Assembly (NCBI GenBank): GCA_032209605.1 | Contig: JASFXZ010000038.1 | Location: forward strand, 4,402,001 to 4,466,000 | Source of the DNA: Mactromeris polynyma | Taxonomy: Eukaryota; Mollusca; Bivalvia; Venerida; Mactridae | DNA length: 64,000 nt | Reading direction: 5' to 3' | Notes under the pieces: generated by a model | What the model was told of the DNA's origin: nothing | Databases searched by the model: none | Seen by the model: the letters and a program-made list of their open reading frames with translations, nothing else | Shown: piece after piece, positions 24,601-39,690 of the stretch | Layout of the letters: each line of letters starts with the position of its first letter | Numbering within the stretch: position 1 is the stretch's first letter | Made by a program: the position numbers and the translations under genes

Positions 24601-27600
24601 TCCCTTCATAATGAAATTTGTCCTGAATATACTGTAATTATATCATGATAATTAATACATGTAGGAAACATGAGCTGTCTAATTAAATTTGAATGAATCA
24701 TTCGAATATTGTAAAATGCATTATGCCTATTCAAAACTTCGACGTCTATGGATAATGGTTGTTATTGTTTGAGGTTACGGTAATTTTTTACAGCAAAGTT
24801 TATCTTATCTTCAAGTATTTGTGTTGAGATTACATGTAACAGGCACGACATGTCAAACTCCGCATGAAGTTATTTATCTCTTGACCCCAGTTATCAGTTC
24901 TTCTGGATTTAGCTTCAATACTACTTTGTTATTTAACCATTTAAGGAAAACAGTTCATGTATACATTTCAATAACTGTTTTATAAATATTTGGGATTTAG
25001 TTAAAATGGTGATATAATATTTGTGGTAAACTATGTAAGTAGTTTTAGTGACATTTTATTTATTTTATTATTTCTTGAATTGATATTTGGTAATGTGTAT
25101 TGTTTACATTGAATTAATTATTTGTTTATTTTTAATAAATAAATAATTCATTTTAGGTCATAACCAGTCAAGGACACGATTGTTAACCCCTAAATATGAA
25201 ATCAAACTGCATGCCTGTATTCTGCTAAACTCGCGTTAAAACTCTTTGGTATTGTCTATTGTATGGTTTTAATTAATTCTAAATGTCGGATATTACGGAT
25301 ATAAGGTTGATTCAATCTTTGGAAAAGTTTTGACTGTTTGAAAGCAAATTCAGAGGTTCACAAAGAGTTAACCAGACTGACAGTTAGCTCATACTGTGAT
25401 TATGATATAAAATGTTGACTACTGTTTTACCCTGTGAGTGTGATATGATATACAATTTTGACTTCAGTTTTACCCTGTGGGTGTGATTATGATATATAAT
25501 TTTGACTACTGTTTTACCCTGTGGGGGTGATTATGATATAAAATGTTGACTACTGTTTTACCCTGTGAGTGTGATATGATATACAATTTTGACTTCAGTT
25601 TTACCCTGTGGGTGTGATTATGATATATAATTTTGACTACTGTTTTACCCTGTGGGGGTGATTATGATATAAAATGTTGACTACTGTTTTACCCTGTGGG
25701 GGTGATTATGATATAAAATTTTGACTACTGTTTTACCCTGTGGGTGTGATTATGATATAAAATGTTGACTACTGTTTTACCCTGTGGGTGTGATTATGAT
25801 ATAAAATGTTGACTACTGTTTTACCCTGTGGGTGTGATTATGATATAAAATGCTGACTACTGTTTTACCCTGTGGGTGTGATTATGATATAAAATGCTGA
25901 CTACTGTTTTACCCTGTGGGGGTGATTATGATATAAAATGCTGACTACTGTTTTACCCTGTGGGTGTGATTATGATATAAAATGCTGACTACTGTTTTAC
26001 CCTGTGGGTGTGATTATGATATAAAATGCTGACTACTGTTTTACCCTGTGGGTGTGATTATGATATAAAATGCTGACTACTGTTTTACCCTGTGGGTGTG
26101 ATTATGATATAAAATGCTGACTACTGTTTTACTCTGTGGGTGTGATTATGATATAAAATGCTGACTACTGTTTTACCCTGTGGGTGTGATTATGATATAA
26201 AATGTTGACTACTGTTTTACCCTGTGGGTGTGATTATGTTGATGACAAGAGGGTTTCATCATTACAACTATTTAGAAATCAGATGCCATTTAGTGGCTGT
26301 AAGATATATTTCTGTGGCCCATTGGTTATGGTCGACTCACTTCAAATATCTTGCCCCTCACCACTGCAGGTTCGAATCCCCCTGTGATACCATATTTGGA
26401 ATTACGCCATCCAGCTGGCTTACATGGTTCTACCCGTGTGTCAGCTTGGGATCTTCTTCCATCCTTATTGCTGGAATAGTCCCTACATGACCCTGACAGT
26501 TTATGCAAATTAAAGCCCCATTACAAAGAAGATTATCATTATTGTCTTCACAATTCCTGAATTATGTGTGAGTATTGGTTGGCAACCCAGGCAGTTATAG
26601 CCATGATGAATTGTACATGTTATAGCTTTTTTCTCATAAATTTTCATAACTCGTACAAAATAAGTTTTAACAAAACTACTGCGTTTAAAATGAAAATTAT
26701 AATGAGGAATTTTTTTGGCCTACACTTTTGGACCAAGGGATTGCAATCAGACTTAAATGGTTCACACACACACACACACACACAATTTAAAAAAAATGAT
26801 GTATGCTTTATCATTGGTTAAATGTTTGCATTAATTAAAATAACTGAATGAAATTTGTTATCTCAGATTGTATACATACAGATTAGCGTGGATTAAACAT
26901 AAGCACCTTGTGTGTATTAGCATATAAATATCAGCTTTGTATAGTTTCGTACAATTTATTTCTAAACTTCTTTTCATGAGAGTACTGTATACAAAATAGA
27001 GACGCATTGGTTATCATAAAAACTATATTATAAAAGCTAGTTCAGTGTAAAAAATTAATACAAATAGCCATTATTGTTTCTCTCAGGCATTAAAAGGTGA
27101 ACAGTTGTTTTGTTTGCTTGAATATATTAAGTACAACATTGATGTCGGTGTATAAATGCATAAATGGTGGTCCAATAATTGTTAACATTTTTAATCAAAC
27201 AAAACCGGCCGGCTTTCAGAGGATTATAGAACATTATAGAATGGAATTTAAGCAATTGAAGCGTTGAAGGTAAAATCTCCCCCCCCCCACCTCATTCGTC
27301 TTTTCTTAAAACCAGTTTATGTGGTTGTTGTTGTAGGACATTAATAGGTGTGGATATTTGAGGATACATGTGTAGTGTACTAGTGTAATTACATTTATAG
27401 CTGTTTAATATGTTTGTTATCGCTAAAATGTGGATTTATCATTTATAAAATTGGAGAAAGAAAGACTTGTCAGTAAGTAATAGTTAGGTACTTAGTTGAA
27501 AAGATTGTTGTTCGGTATTGTCATTTCAACAGGTGAAAGTTTGAAAATATTGATTTTATTCAATAAAGTGGACTCCTGTTTAGTTATTGATTAAACTTAC

Positions 27601-30600
27601 ATTAATATCGGGTCAGTGGTTGCGACAGAAGGTTTATGATGTGCTCGCTTTAAGGAGATTATTTTATTAACAGATTATTTCGTGGAACTAATTCGGAGAC
27701 TTTAAAGGTTTGAACTTATTTAGCTTGTTGATAAAGTAGCTGTTTGTATAGTGAGTCAATCAGTGCTGTTGGTTTTAGGTATCAAACTGATCACACACAC
27801 AGAAATTTGAACCTATCATTGTGTTGGTCAAATTTGATGATGTTTTATAGTAAAGTTTAATCACATGATCTGCAGTGTCATGCAAGTACAATGTATGAGG
27901 TAGGCAGTGTATTATCAAATTTGATGATGTTCTAAAGTAAAGTTCAATCACATGATCTGCATTGCCGTGCAAGTACAATGTAAGAGGTAGGCAGTGTATT
28001 ATCAAATTTGAAGATGTTCTAAAGTAAAGTTCAATCACATGATCTGCATTGTCATGCAAGTACAACGTAAGAGGTAGGCAGTGCCTTATGATATATTTAA
28101 TTGTCTATGTCTTAAGTATTAATTGCTTGGTAACCCAGAAATGCTGACCCTTGAATTTAACTGAAAAACTGTTGAAAAATAGAGGAAAACTCACTCCCAC
28201 ACAACTACTGTTATGGTGGTTCTGAGTGAGTGAATTGGGAAGCAAACCTTGTGGAAATATAGGAGTTACCTAGTTGGTTCACAGATTATTTTCCTATATG
28301 CTTGTCTATAAAAATTTTCCCTTCCCCTCGTTGTCCTCGACAAAATGGTGAGTTTGGATACTGAATATGGATTCATATTCATTAATTGCATTTAATATAT
28401 ATATAAAAGGTCATTCAAATTCTTATACCTGGGTGCCAAACCCTGTCTGATTATAATGCCTAGAGGAAAACCTGGAACCATCTTTCACTATTATAGCCGA
28501 AGTCTCTACAACCTGTATAATATGTGTGAGTTAAGCACTTGAATCTCAAACAATAAAATATGAAGAGATATTTATAGCTTGACTGGTTACATAATGCATG
28601 CGCAATATACATTTTATACATCAACGAATGTCCCAACTAACAATGAAGGTATAAACTATTGTTCAGATTTCATGATCAGTATTGATTCCTGGTGACACAA
28701 TGCTGTATGGCGACTGTCACTGTAGTATTGTTTTCCTGTTTGTAATAATATGTCTGTATTGATTGAAGTCATGAGAGATGATGTTGTTGTTCAGTGCTGT
28801 GTTCTGAATTAGCTTATCCTGCATTTCAATCCTCTAAGATCCACTGTGTTCAGTCCCTGATTCTGTGAGGTCTTCAATGCAGGGGTGTCAATAAGAGCCG
28901 GGAACCGGTAAATTTACCCAGTAACTTAAGCATCACCACCGGCTACTTTTCTTGAATGAGTGATCATAGTTAGGGGGAGAAACCCCTTGACCCGCCTACT
29001 TTTGACGATTTTCCTGCTACTCCCAGAATCAGTGACACATGGTCCCTTGTCTTGTGTTCAACGTGGTCCTGTGTGCAATCCCTAGAAGCCCCTAGATGTT
29101 CAAGCTTCTCAATTTTACCCATTTATTTTTAGCTCAGATTTGGATTAAAACTGGGTATGATTCTTTTGAATCGCACTATATGGGAGAACAACGTGTGTAC
29201 TGTTGGTCCTATTAGCAATCGTATATTTGAGAACTGTGTAAGGTTTACGCCAATAATCTTTGGATTGAGTGACTGGCACATATTTCTTTCTGTTTTGTGA
29301 TGACAATTAAACTTGTAATAATTTCAGGAAAACCTCACTTAAAGACCACCTCAATATTAAGACCAGTGTTCAAGGGTCCCAAAGGTGGTCTTATTATTGA
29401 GGTTTTACTGTATATTTCAAAATTTTGCAACTAATTTTGAATGAAGTAAATGAATGTTGTAGATTTATATCTACTAAATAATTATAATGTTGATGTCAAC
29501 CTTTGTTGTCGCACTAGGTAAATAAAATTCAAAATTAAATCATTCACTGAACTAAAGACTTCAGAAATTTTGAAATTTAATCCGAAAATCTAACAGATAT
29601 GAAACTTTCATAGTAGTTATTGATTTTCCTACTCTCAGATGGCTATACATTCTTACAGTTTACCCGACCCATGAAATACAAAATATTTCAGCAAAGTCAT
29701 TTGTCAATATTTACGAAGTAGTTTTAGATCCTTGCATTCCAAATATGGGCTTGGTTCAGTAACTCTGTGTTAATATTGAAATTCAGCGTTGCAAATTAAT
29801 GATCACAGGCCTTTTTGGCTTATACAAAGCTTCGTTATTTTATCTGCAATACATCTTGAGAAAAGAAACTATTTCAGATAATAGCTTATTTGCAATTATA
29901 TAAACATTGTAATCATATACATGTATTGCTAATTTGCATAAGATTAGTAAAATCAAGGTATTCAACACTTCCTCATTCTAACTTTTATAGCAGTGTTAAT
30001 ATCATACGTATTCATTGAATTATGTAAATTTTAAGATTCAGGTAAATGTTTATTTTTTTCATGTTTATCTATTAAAATTTAAATAATTTAAGGCTATTAT
30101 ATTACTTGTTACTGGTTACAGTGCTTAATATATGACAGAATGAGGGAAGTCTGGACAAGTGAACATCTATACCTTAGTGTGGCTGTCAGCTGTTTCCTGT
30201 CCAATTAATCTTCATTAAATACATGTACAGTACAACCTTACTTAAAGACCACCTCATTATTAAGCCAAGTTTTCAATGGTCCCAAAGGTGGTCTAATTAT
30301 TGAGGTTTTACTGTAGAACCTTTTGTTGCAAATATTTAACTTTCAAGTGTAAACTATATCAATTACATAAGTTACCATGATACCATTCATTTCCTTCTTC
30401 CTGTTCTGGTTATACTGCCTGATGTCATATGTCCGGTAAAAACTCATCTGTTCTGGTTATACTGCCTGATGTCATATGTCCAGTAAAAACTCATCTGTTC
30501 TGGTTATACTGCCTGATGTCATATGTCTGGTAAAAACTCATCTGTTCTGGTTATACTGCCTGATGTCATATGTCCAGTAAAAACTCATCTGTTCTGGTTA

Positions 30601-33600
30601 TACTGCCTGATGTCATATGTCTGGTAAAAACTCATCTGTTCTGGTTATACTGCCTGATGTCATATGTCGGGTAAAAACTCATCTGTTCTGGTTATACTGC
30701 CTGATGTCATATGTCCAGTAAAAACTCATCTGTTCTGGTTATACTGCCTGATGTCATATGTCGGGTAAAAACTCATCTGTTCTGGTTATACTGCCTGATG
30801 TCATATGTCCAGTAAAAACTCATCTGTTCTGGTTATACTGCCTGATGTCATATGTCGGGTAAAAACTCATCTGTTCTGGTTATACTGCCTGATGTCATAT
30901 GTCCAGTAAAAACTCATCTGTTCTGGTTATACTGCCTGATGTCATATGTCGGGTAAAAACTCATCTGTTCTGGTTATACTGCCTGATGTCATATGTCCAG
31001 TAAAAACTCATCTGTTCTGGTTATACTGCCTGATGTCATATGTCCGGTAAAAACTCATCTGTTCTGGTTATACTGCCTGATGTCGTATGTCCAGTAAAAA
31101 CTCATCTGTTCTGGTTATACTGCCTGATGTCATATGTCTGGTAAAAACTCATCTGTTCTGGTTATACTGCCTGATGTCATATGTCTGGTAAAATCTCATC
31201 TGTTCTGGTTATACTGCCTGATGTCATATGTCGGGTAAAAACTCATCTGTTCTGGTTATACTGCCTGATGTCATATGTCCAGTAAAAACTCATCTGTTCT
31301 GGTTATACTGCCTGATGTCATATGTCCGGTAAAAACTCATCTGTTCTGGTTATACTGCCTGATGTCATATGTCCGGTAAAAACTCATCTGTTCTGGTTAA
31401 ACTGCCTGATGTCATTTGTCTGGTAAAAACTCATCTGTTCTGGTTATACTGCCTGATGTCATATGTCCGGTAAAAACTCATCTGTTCTGGTTATACTGCC
31501 TGATGTCATATGTCCGGTAAAAACTCATCTGTTCTGGTTATACTGCCTGATGTCATTTGTCTGGTAAAAACTCATCTGTTCTGGTTATACTGCCTGATGT
31601 CATATGTCCGGTAAAAACTCATCTGTTCTGGTTAAACTGCCTGATGTCATATGTCTGGTAAAAACTCATCTGTTCTGGTTATACTGCCTGATGTCATATG
31701 TCCAGTAAAAACTCATCTGTTCTGGTTATACTGCCTGATGTCATATGTCTGGTAAAAACTCATCTGTTCTGGTTATACTGCCTGATGTCATATGTCTGGT
31801 AAAAACTCATCTGTTCTGGTTATACTGCCTGATGTCATATGTCTGGTAAAAACTCATCTGTTCTGGTTATACTGCCTGATGTCATATGTCTGGTAAAAAC
31901 TCATCTGTTCTGGTTATACTGCCTGATGTCATATGTCTGGTAAAAACTCATCTGTTCTGGTTATACTGCCTGATGTCATATGTCGGGTAAAAACTCATCT
32001 GTTGTGGTAATACTGTCTGATGTCATATGTCTGGTAAAAACTCATCTGTTCAGGTAATACTGCCTGATGTCATATGTCTGGTAAAAACTCATCTGGTCTG
32101 ATGACTGCCTGATATCATATGTCTGGTGAAAACTCATCTGTTCTGGTTATACTGCCTGATGTCGTATGTCTGGTAAAATCTCATCTGTTCTGGTTATACT
32201 GCCTGGTGTCGTATGTCCGGTAAAAACTAATCTGTTGTGGTTATACTGCCTGGTGTCATATGTCCGGTAAAAACTCATCTGTTCTGGTTATACTGCCTGG
32301 TGTCATATGTCCGGTAAAAACTAATCTGTTGTGGTTATACTGCCTGGTGTCATATGTCCGGTAAAATCTCATCTGTTCTGGTTATACTGCCTGATGTCAT
32401 ATGTCTGGTAAAAACTCATCTGTTCTGGTTATACTGCCTGATGTCATATGTCTGGTAAAAACTCATCTGGTCTGATGACTGCCTGATATCATATGTCTGG
32501 TGAAAACTCATCTGTTCTGGTTATACTGCCTGATGTCGTATGTCTGGTAAAATCTCATCTGTTCTGGTTATACTGCCTGGTGTCGTATGTCCGGTAAAAA
32601 CTAATCTGTTGTGGTTATACTGCCTGGTGTCATATGTCCGGTAAAAACTCATCTGTTCTGGTTATACTGCCTGGTGTCATATGTCCGGTAAAAACTAATC
32701 TGTTGTGGTTATACTGCCTGGTGTCATATGTCCGGTAAAATCTCATCTGTTCTGGTTATACTGCCTGATGTCATATGTCTGGTAAAAACTCATCTGTTCT
32801 GGTTATACTGCCTGATGTCATATGTCTGGTAAAAACTCATCTTTTCTGGTTATACTGCCTGATGTCATATGTCTGGTAAAATCTCATCTGTTCTGGTTAT
32901 ACTGTCTGATGTCATATGTCTGGTAAAAACTAATCTGTTGTGGTTATACTGCCTGGTGTCATATGTCCGGTAAAATCTCATCTGTTCTGGTTATACTGCC
33001 TGATGTCATATGTCTGGTAAAATCTCATCTGTTCTGGTTATACTGCCTGATGTCATTTGTCTGGTAAAAACTCATCTGTTCTGGTTCTGCCTGATGTCAT
33101 ATGTCTGGTAAAAACTCATCTGTTCTGGTTATACTGCCTGATGTCATATGTCGGGTAAAAACTCATATGTTCTGGTTATACTGTCTAATGTCATATGTCC
33201 GGTAAAATCTCATCTGTTCTGGTTATACTGCCTGATGTCATATGTCTGGTAAAATCTCATCTGTTCTGGTTATACTGCCTGATGTCATTTGTCTGGTAAA
33301 AACTCATCTGTTCTGGTTCTGCCTGATGTCATATGTCTGGTAAAAACTCATCTGTTCTGGTTATACTGCCTGATGTCATATGTCGGGTAAAAACTCATAT
33401 GTTCTGGTTATACTGTCTAATGTCATATGTCTGGTAAAAACTCATCTGTTCTGGTTATACTGCCTAATGTCATATGTCTGGTAAAATCTCATCTGGTCTG
33501 GTTATACTGCCTAATGTCATATGTTAGGTAAAATCTCATCTGTTCTGGTTATACTGCCTAATGTCATATGTCTGGTAAAATCTCATCTGTTCTGGTTATA

Positions 33601-36600
33601 CTGCCTAATGTCATATGTCTGGTAAAAACTCATCTGTTCTGGTTATATTGCCTAATGTCATATGTCTGGTAAAAACTCATCTGTTCTGGTTATACTGCCT
33701 GATGTCATATGTCTGGTAAAAAAATCATCTGTTCTGGTTATACTGCCTAATGTCATATGTCTGGTAAAAACTCATCTGTTCTGGTTATACTTATTGATGT
33801 CAGGTTTCTGGTAATTATTTAGAAAAATTACAATTAACACACTTAGGATCAAGTAATACTTATGTCTGATGAAGACATAAGTTTGTTTTATCAAACATCA
33901 GTAAAGTAATTTAATACAACCTTTTGTGCAAATATTTAATTTTGGGTTATTTAAAATTCTTTACAGAAAAGAAAAAGGGGTCATTGACCTCATTGCATAC
34001 CTACCATGATCAAAAGATACTGTAGACTTGACATTGTACAAAACAGCAGTTGATAAGTGTCATGCATAGTTAAGTGTTCATGTTTTGCCTTAACATTCTT
34101 TCCACAATTACTAAATATTTGTATTTCATGTAATGAATTATATACTTCAGTATGAATGTTTTTGTAATATCGTGATTCGATTGATAGATATGGCCGTGAC
34201 ACTTATGGTATTTTGAGCATACTAAGTGTGCTCTAATGTTCTCGTAAAGTTAAGTCAAAAGTATGATGATCTTAGTTAAGATAAAGTTCATGAAACTTTC
34301 GTTTCTGAGACTGATCAAAGGAATGTTCAAGAACAGACAAATTAAAAAAAACAGACAAAAAGTAGTATCACAATGACTAAGTTACAGAACTGTTGTCATC
34401 TGTATAGTTTCCAATGTCTGGCCAATATTGTTTCCCCTAATGCAATGTTACTTTACAATACTTTGAAGTATTATTGTTCCATCTGTTGAAATGACTGTTA
34501 TAGAATGTACATACATATATATGTATATACAGACAGGCCACGTTCATTCATATTCATCCGGTCCGAAATTTTATTTTGAATAATACATAGTTTCGAATAG
34601 CCAATTTCAATTCAACGAGCCGAAAAAGATGCAACGCGACCTGATCTTTTTTTGGATGATACCAAGTATTCGGATAGAAGGTTTTCAAATAAACGAGGTC
34701 CGACAGTATTGACATCTTCTCTACAACATCATAGATCTACATACATTGTAACATATCACTTGTCTTCATCCTATAATGATCAGTGTTTACAAACCAGTTC
34801 GTTAAGCTATTCACTTCACTGGATTTAAAGAATGTAAATTGAAAAATTGTTTCTAATCATCAATCATGTTTATGTCTAATTAAGATTGATGTAAAATTTA
34901 TCTTACTGATATTTTGCTATCATACTTGATTTGTCGTTTTTTAATGTTCCTTGTGTTTGAATGAATTTACGTACATTCAGATAACTGTATACATTAAACA
35001 TACATGCATGCATCTTGAACTTTGGATGTGTTTCATGGACTATCAAACACAAAATAGTGAGTAGAATTTTTCACACATATGGACATCTAAGGAGCATATT
35101 TTTCTTTATTTTTGACCATTTTTTTAGTTTAAACCCTGGGTGGTGGGGGGGGGGTGGTAATTATGTTCTCCTAGTGACAAGTTGACTTAGGATTATATAT
35201 CCAGAGTCACTTGTCCTGTACCTCAAGGGAATTGGTCAGTTGCTTGTGAGAAATTTGTTAGTCACTTCTGGAAGAATAGGTTATAGTACTGTTAGGCAAC
35301 CGAGAAACGCTTCGTACTTCAAATGACAATATCAAAAAAACTGAAATACTGTTGAAAACTGGCATAAAACTCCTATGCAAATTTCATTTCGTACTTCAAA
35401 TGACAACTTTAAAAAAGCTGAAAAACTGTTGAAAAATGGCATAAAACTCCCATGCAAAGTTCATTTCCCACTGTCACCTGCTCCTTGACTTGCTGGACAT
35501 GGCCATTTAGTTTGTAACTCAATGCTATAAAGAAATGTTGGAACAAACAGCTAATTCATTTGTTTTCATTCCAGTGCATTCACTATTCCATCTGTTAATA
35601 TATATACTCTTTATTTTAATCAACCATTGACCATTGGTAAGTTAAATGTGAGTGTGTGTGTTGGGTTTTATATCCTACCAACAATCTTCCAGTAATACTG
35701 AGTCGTAGTCAGCTTCGTGTAGCAGATACACTGTTGCACACTGTGAAACCATGTAGTAGACACGTGGACATTGATACCCCTTCCAGTCACATCAACCTGT
35801 CACTGGGCAAACCAGTCCTAGCACTACCCACACCATTGGGTAGACAAAGGAGCTACGAGTTCCATTGTTAATGACTTTGGTATGTTGCGGACTGGTGTCA
35901 AACCCATGACCTCTTGCACCAAAGGCAGACAATCTACTCCAAAGCTCCCTAGCTCAGCCCCTTATATGTACTTTATTATTATCCTCTTCATCATCTAACA
36001 TATGTGTGGATGTTTTGATGTTCAGTAAGTTTCTATCATGATAGGTGACAAGTAGAGCCTTTTTGTCAAGCTGTCTAAAGACAAGCTATTGTTAGTCAAC
36101 CTGAGTATTGTAATACATAAGAAATGACAGTTCTTTTGTGTTTTTATGTTTGTACTGTTGTTCACAACAAGGTGTTTTATGTGGTTTCATATCAAATTTA
36201 TGACAATATTATGTGAAAGCTTGCCATATTTACCAGTTAAAGTTATATACAGTCTTGATTGAACGCCTGATTATTAAGTTAACTACCAAACATGTTGGCC
36301 AATATATGTTGCCCAAGGTGTCTAGACGACCAAAAACTATGGTCCATTTTGTAATTTTCATATATATGCACTATTAAAGTCAAAGTTTCTAAGCTTTGGA
36401 TTTTAAGTTCAAAACTAATCTTGTTGATTTATTTAATCCACTGTTCAATTGACTTAATCTTGATATATGTTTACTGCATTTTCAGTCACAAAGATGGCAA
36501 ACTTTGCTTTACCTTAAATGTTAGAAGTTTTTTCAAGTCGCATTGCTCTCCATGTTTCGTCTATTTGTATTGCTTTGGTTTTAAAGTTTCACTGAAAGTG

Positions 36601-39600
36601 TTACCTTTATGAATGATTTGTCATGTCGGTAGTAACTGAAAGGGGTGAGTATGAAAATTATCAATGTATCAGTTCATACAGGTTCATAAAGGAAATTATA
36701 ACCTCCCGTTTATCCTGTTTGATAAAATCATGAAGGAAATTAAAACGATACAATGACCATTGATACGAGAGTAAAATGTATTGTCTGCTGATAAAGGATA
36801 TCAGTATCTTTGATTTAATCAGACTCTGCTGAAGGGAGATAGTGGTCAAGGGGTAAATTAAGCGCCTGACTCCTGATCAGAAAGTTGTGAGTTTGTATCT
36901 CGCCTTTGGAGAGGGGGGGGGGGGGAGTTGAACTGCGAAGTTCACATTCATTAGATTAGTCAAGAGTGCTGGTTAGTAACCCAGGAACCAGTCGTCAAGA
37001 GTGAATTAATTGTAAGTTTGAATGTAACAAACATATAATATTCTCGAAGATTATTCATCAACTTATAATCGAAATTCTGTTCATATTCTGCAAATTATAT
37101 TAAATTTTATCCAGTTGATTGTAGTGCTTTTCATGTGCCATGGAATAGGGACACACTGCATAAATAACAAGGCATCTGGCCACCTCACCATCTACAAGAA
37201 ATTTACCAAACTATAATGTATGAAGGCTATCTGGCCATCACACCATTTCAAGATATGAATTTACCATTGTTGAATGTCATGGCTGGGAGATTGCCATCAT
37301 AAAAGTCTGAAAATGAAATTTACAGTAAATCAGACCCATTAATTGGATTTTGATCTATATTTAATGACTGTTAAAATGAATATAGACTCTGACAAAACCG
37401 TTACCTTCTTACCCTATTGTATTCGGTTGTCAGGACATTTCAAACCCTTGAGGGATAGTTGAAATGTTTCAATTTTGACAGTCACCTCGCTACATTACAC
37501 ATGTTATTTAAGATCATGACAATGTATGACAAGGTGTTGAATGGGTTTATCTATCTATCAAAATATACTTGAAAATGAATTAAATCATTTAGTCTTCCGT
37601 GAATGTCCTACTTGGGTCGAAATATTTGAACAGAAAAGAGTCTAAAGTGCTCCAACTAACCCAAAGAAAATAATGTAAACTTTTGTATTTAAGGTATTAA
37701 GCTTATCTGTATTGAAAATCTTCTGTCCTAGATTGCAGATTATGTTTGCCAGGACATGTTTTAAGTTACTCTGAGGCTATTTGGATAGAAAATTATCTGA
37801 ATGGATAGTATGCACAGCTTACTATTGTAAGTTAACTTTATTTAGATTTTGTCAGAATTGCAGAATTTATTTTTTGTTTACGTACTTTATAAAATTGAGT
37901 TTAAGCTGACCATTAATTTTCTTTTAGTTTAATATTTATCTACTGATACTAGATATTCTTGTTCATGCACAGCTAGGTTGCTTTAATTTTCTGCATTTGA
38001 ATTATATAGTTGTACTGAAATAAGTCCATACAATTATGTTTACATAATGTAGTTTCTGTCTGCTTTCTCAACTCAAGACTGCATGAGGTATTTCATTTGT
38101 GAAACACTGTTTACAACCAACCAATATATTCAGTAAACTTCTGAATGACAGTTCATCGAAATATATGATGAAGCTGAAAAGGATATACCACATGTAAAGG
38201 ACAAAGCGCAAGGAGGCGTGAAGTCAAATATGTCCGGATTTTGCACAAAAACTATTTATTTCATTTCTATTTAACAGTATGAGGGATGATATGCTTGTAA
38301 TACTAGACTATATGGTTTAGAATTACATACACTTATATGGCTGTATTGAAACTTGGTGATGCGGTGTATAGATGTAGATAGTTGCATTTTTTGATAGTTT
38401 ATATGGCTAGCATAAATTAACTGCGAGATATTCATCCAATTTTCTTTAAAACAGGGCGAGATTGTTTATTTCCTTATTCAATATGTTATTCTTTGTTCCT
38501 AAATATTAGGCCTGGAAGTTCCTCTATCATGGAATGAGAAATATAGTATGGCAGGATGGAAAAAGGGGGAGGGGGTGGGGGGTTAAGGACAATCTTCAAG
38601 AAATTAATGTATCATCATCATATCACTCACTCACGTCTGAGGTTTCGTATGATAATTATAACATCCGGAAATGTATCTTTTTACTTGGACTTAGTTATAT
38701 CAATTGTGACTAAGCTGAGTTGGATTGTCATGTTAATGAATTTATATTTATAATATGATCTATTACCAGCCCTCTATGTCTGTTTTATGATATATTTGAT
38801 GGAGTACTTCTAACTCCTACATACTTGTATGATGACATTAAAATATTTCACTTTGAGATCATTATTGGAATCTGATATAGACCTCTCCATACTATAGTGC
38901 TGCTTGTCTACTTCCTTGTTTGAGACGAACTACTTTATTCTTGTTCTTATATTCAGTATTTGTTCCAACTCATGCAGCTCATCAGCCTTCAGTAAACTTG
39001 GGAATCGCAGTGATATTTTAATGAGTTTAAATTCCACCAAAACAGAAGTTGCCATGGGACATATCAGCATTGCGTAGCCAAAGATAACCAGACATGCAGC
39101 TGTGTCTGAAAATTAGAACCGTTTAAAAAAAAGTTCAAACTTATTTATTTTACATAGATTAATGAAACAAGTTCTTTCAACTTATATTAATCACTCTCAA
39201 TGATTCCTGGCTACCAATCAGAACTCGCGCCAAATTAAGGGATTGTGAAGTTTGTGATCAAACCACAGTCATCGCGTAGCTCGAACTCATGACCTTCGGA
39301 TCAGGTGTCAGATACTCGACCCCTCAACCACTGCACCTCCTTAGATCAGTTGTTGTTTGCTGTTGTTTGCTGTTGTTTGCTGTTGTTCGCCTAGATGGGA
39401 AGTGTAGTGTTGGTCCTTGGTTGTTGTTAGCAGTCCTGAACTCATTATCTCCGACCAATTAGGGTGGATATTTGACACAGGATTTTGGTAGGTGACCACT
39501 TAAAACAAGTGGTGGTTGGTTTAGGTGTGACTGATCATTTTCAAGTCAAAATATATTTTATTGTTAGCATACTTACCTTTTTACATTTAATTATGTTCAA

Positions 39601-39642
39601 CTTCAAATTACATCAAATTAACTGGAATTGATTGATTAATTA

Positions 39643-39690
<48 letters not shown>

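Noticed and set aside
27775..28065. Minus-strand frame with three similar segments
   Set aside because: It is the 87-bp triplication read in one frame; not protein-like elsewhere.
30401..33812. CRISPR-like array of short direct repeats
   Set aside because: The whole 47-bp unit is conserved with no unique spacers, in an intron of an animal gene; it is a satellite.
38556..38753. 65-codon frame starting with Gly repeats
   Set aside because: Starts in a G-rich run; hydrophobic but without splice signals or a family motif.
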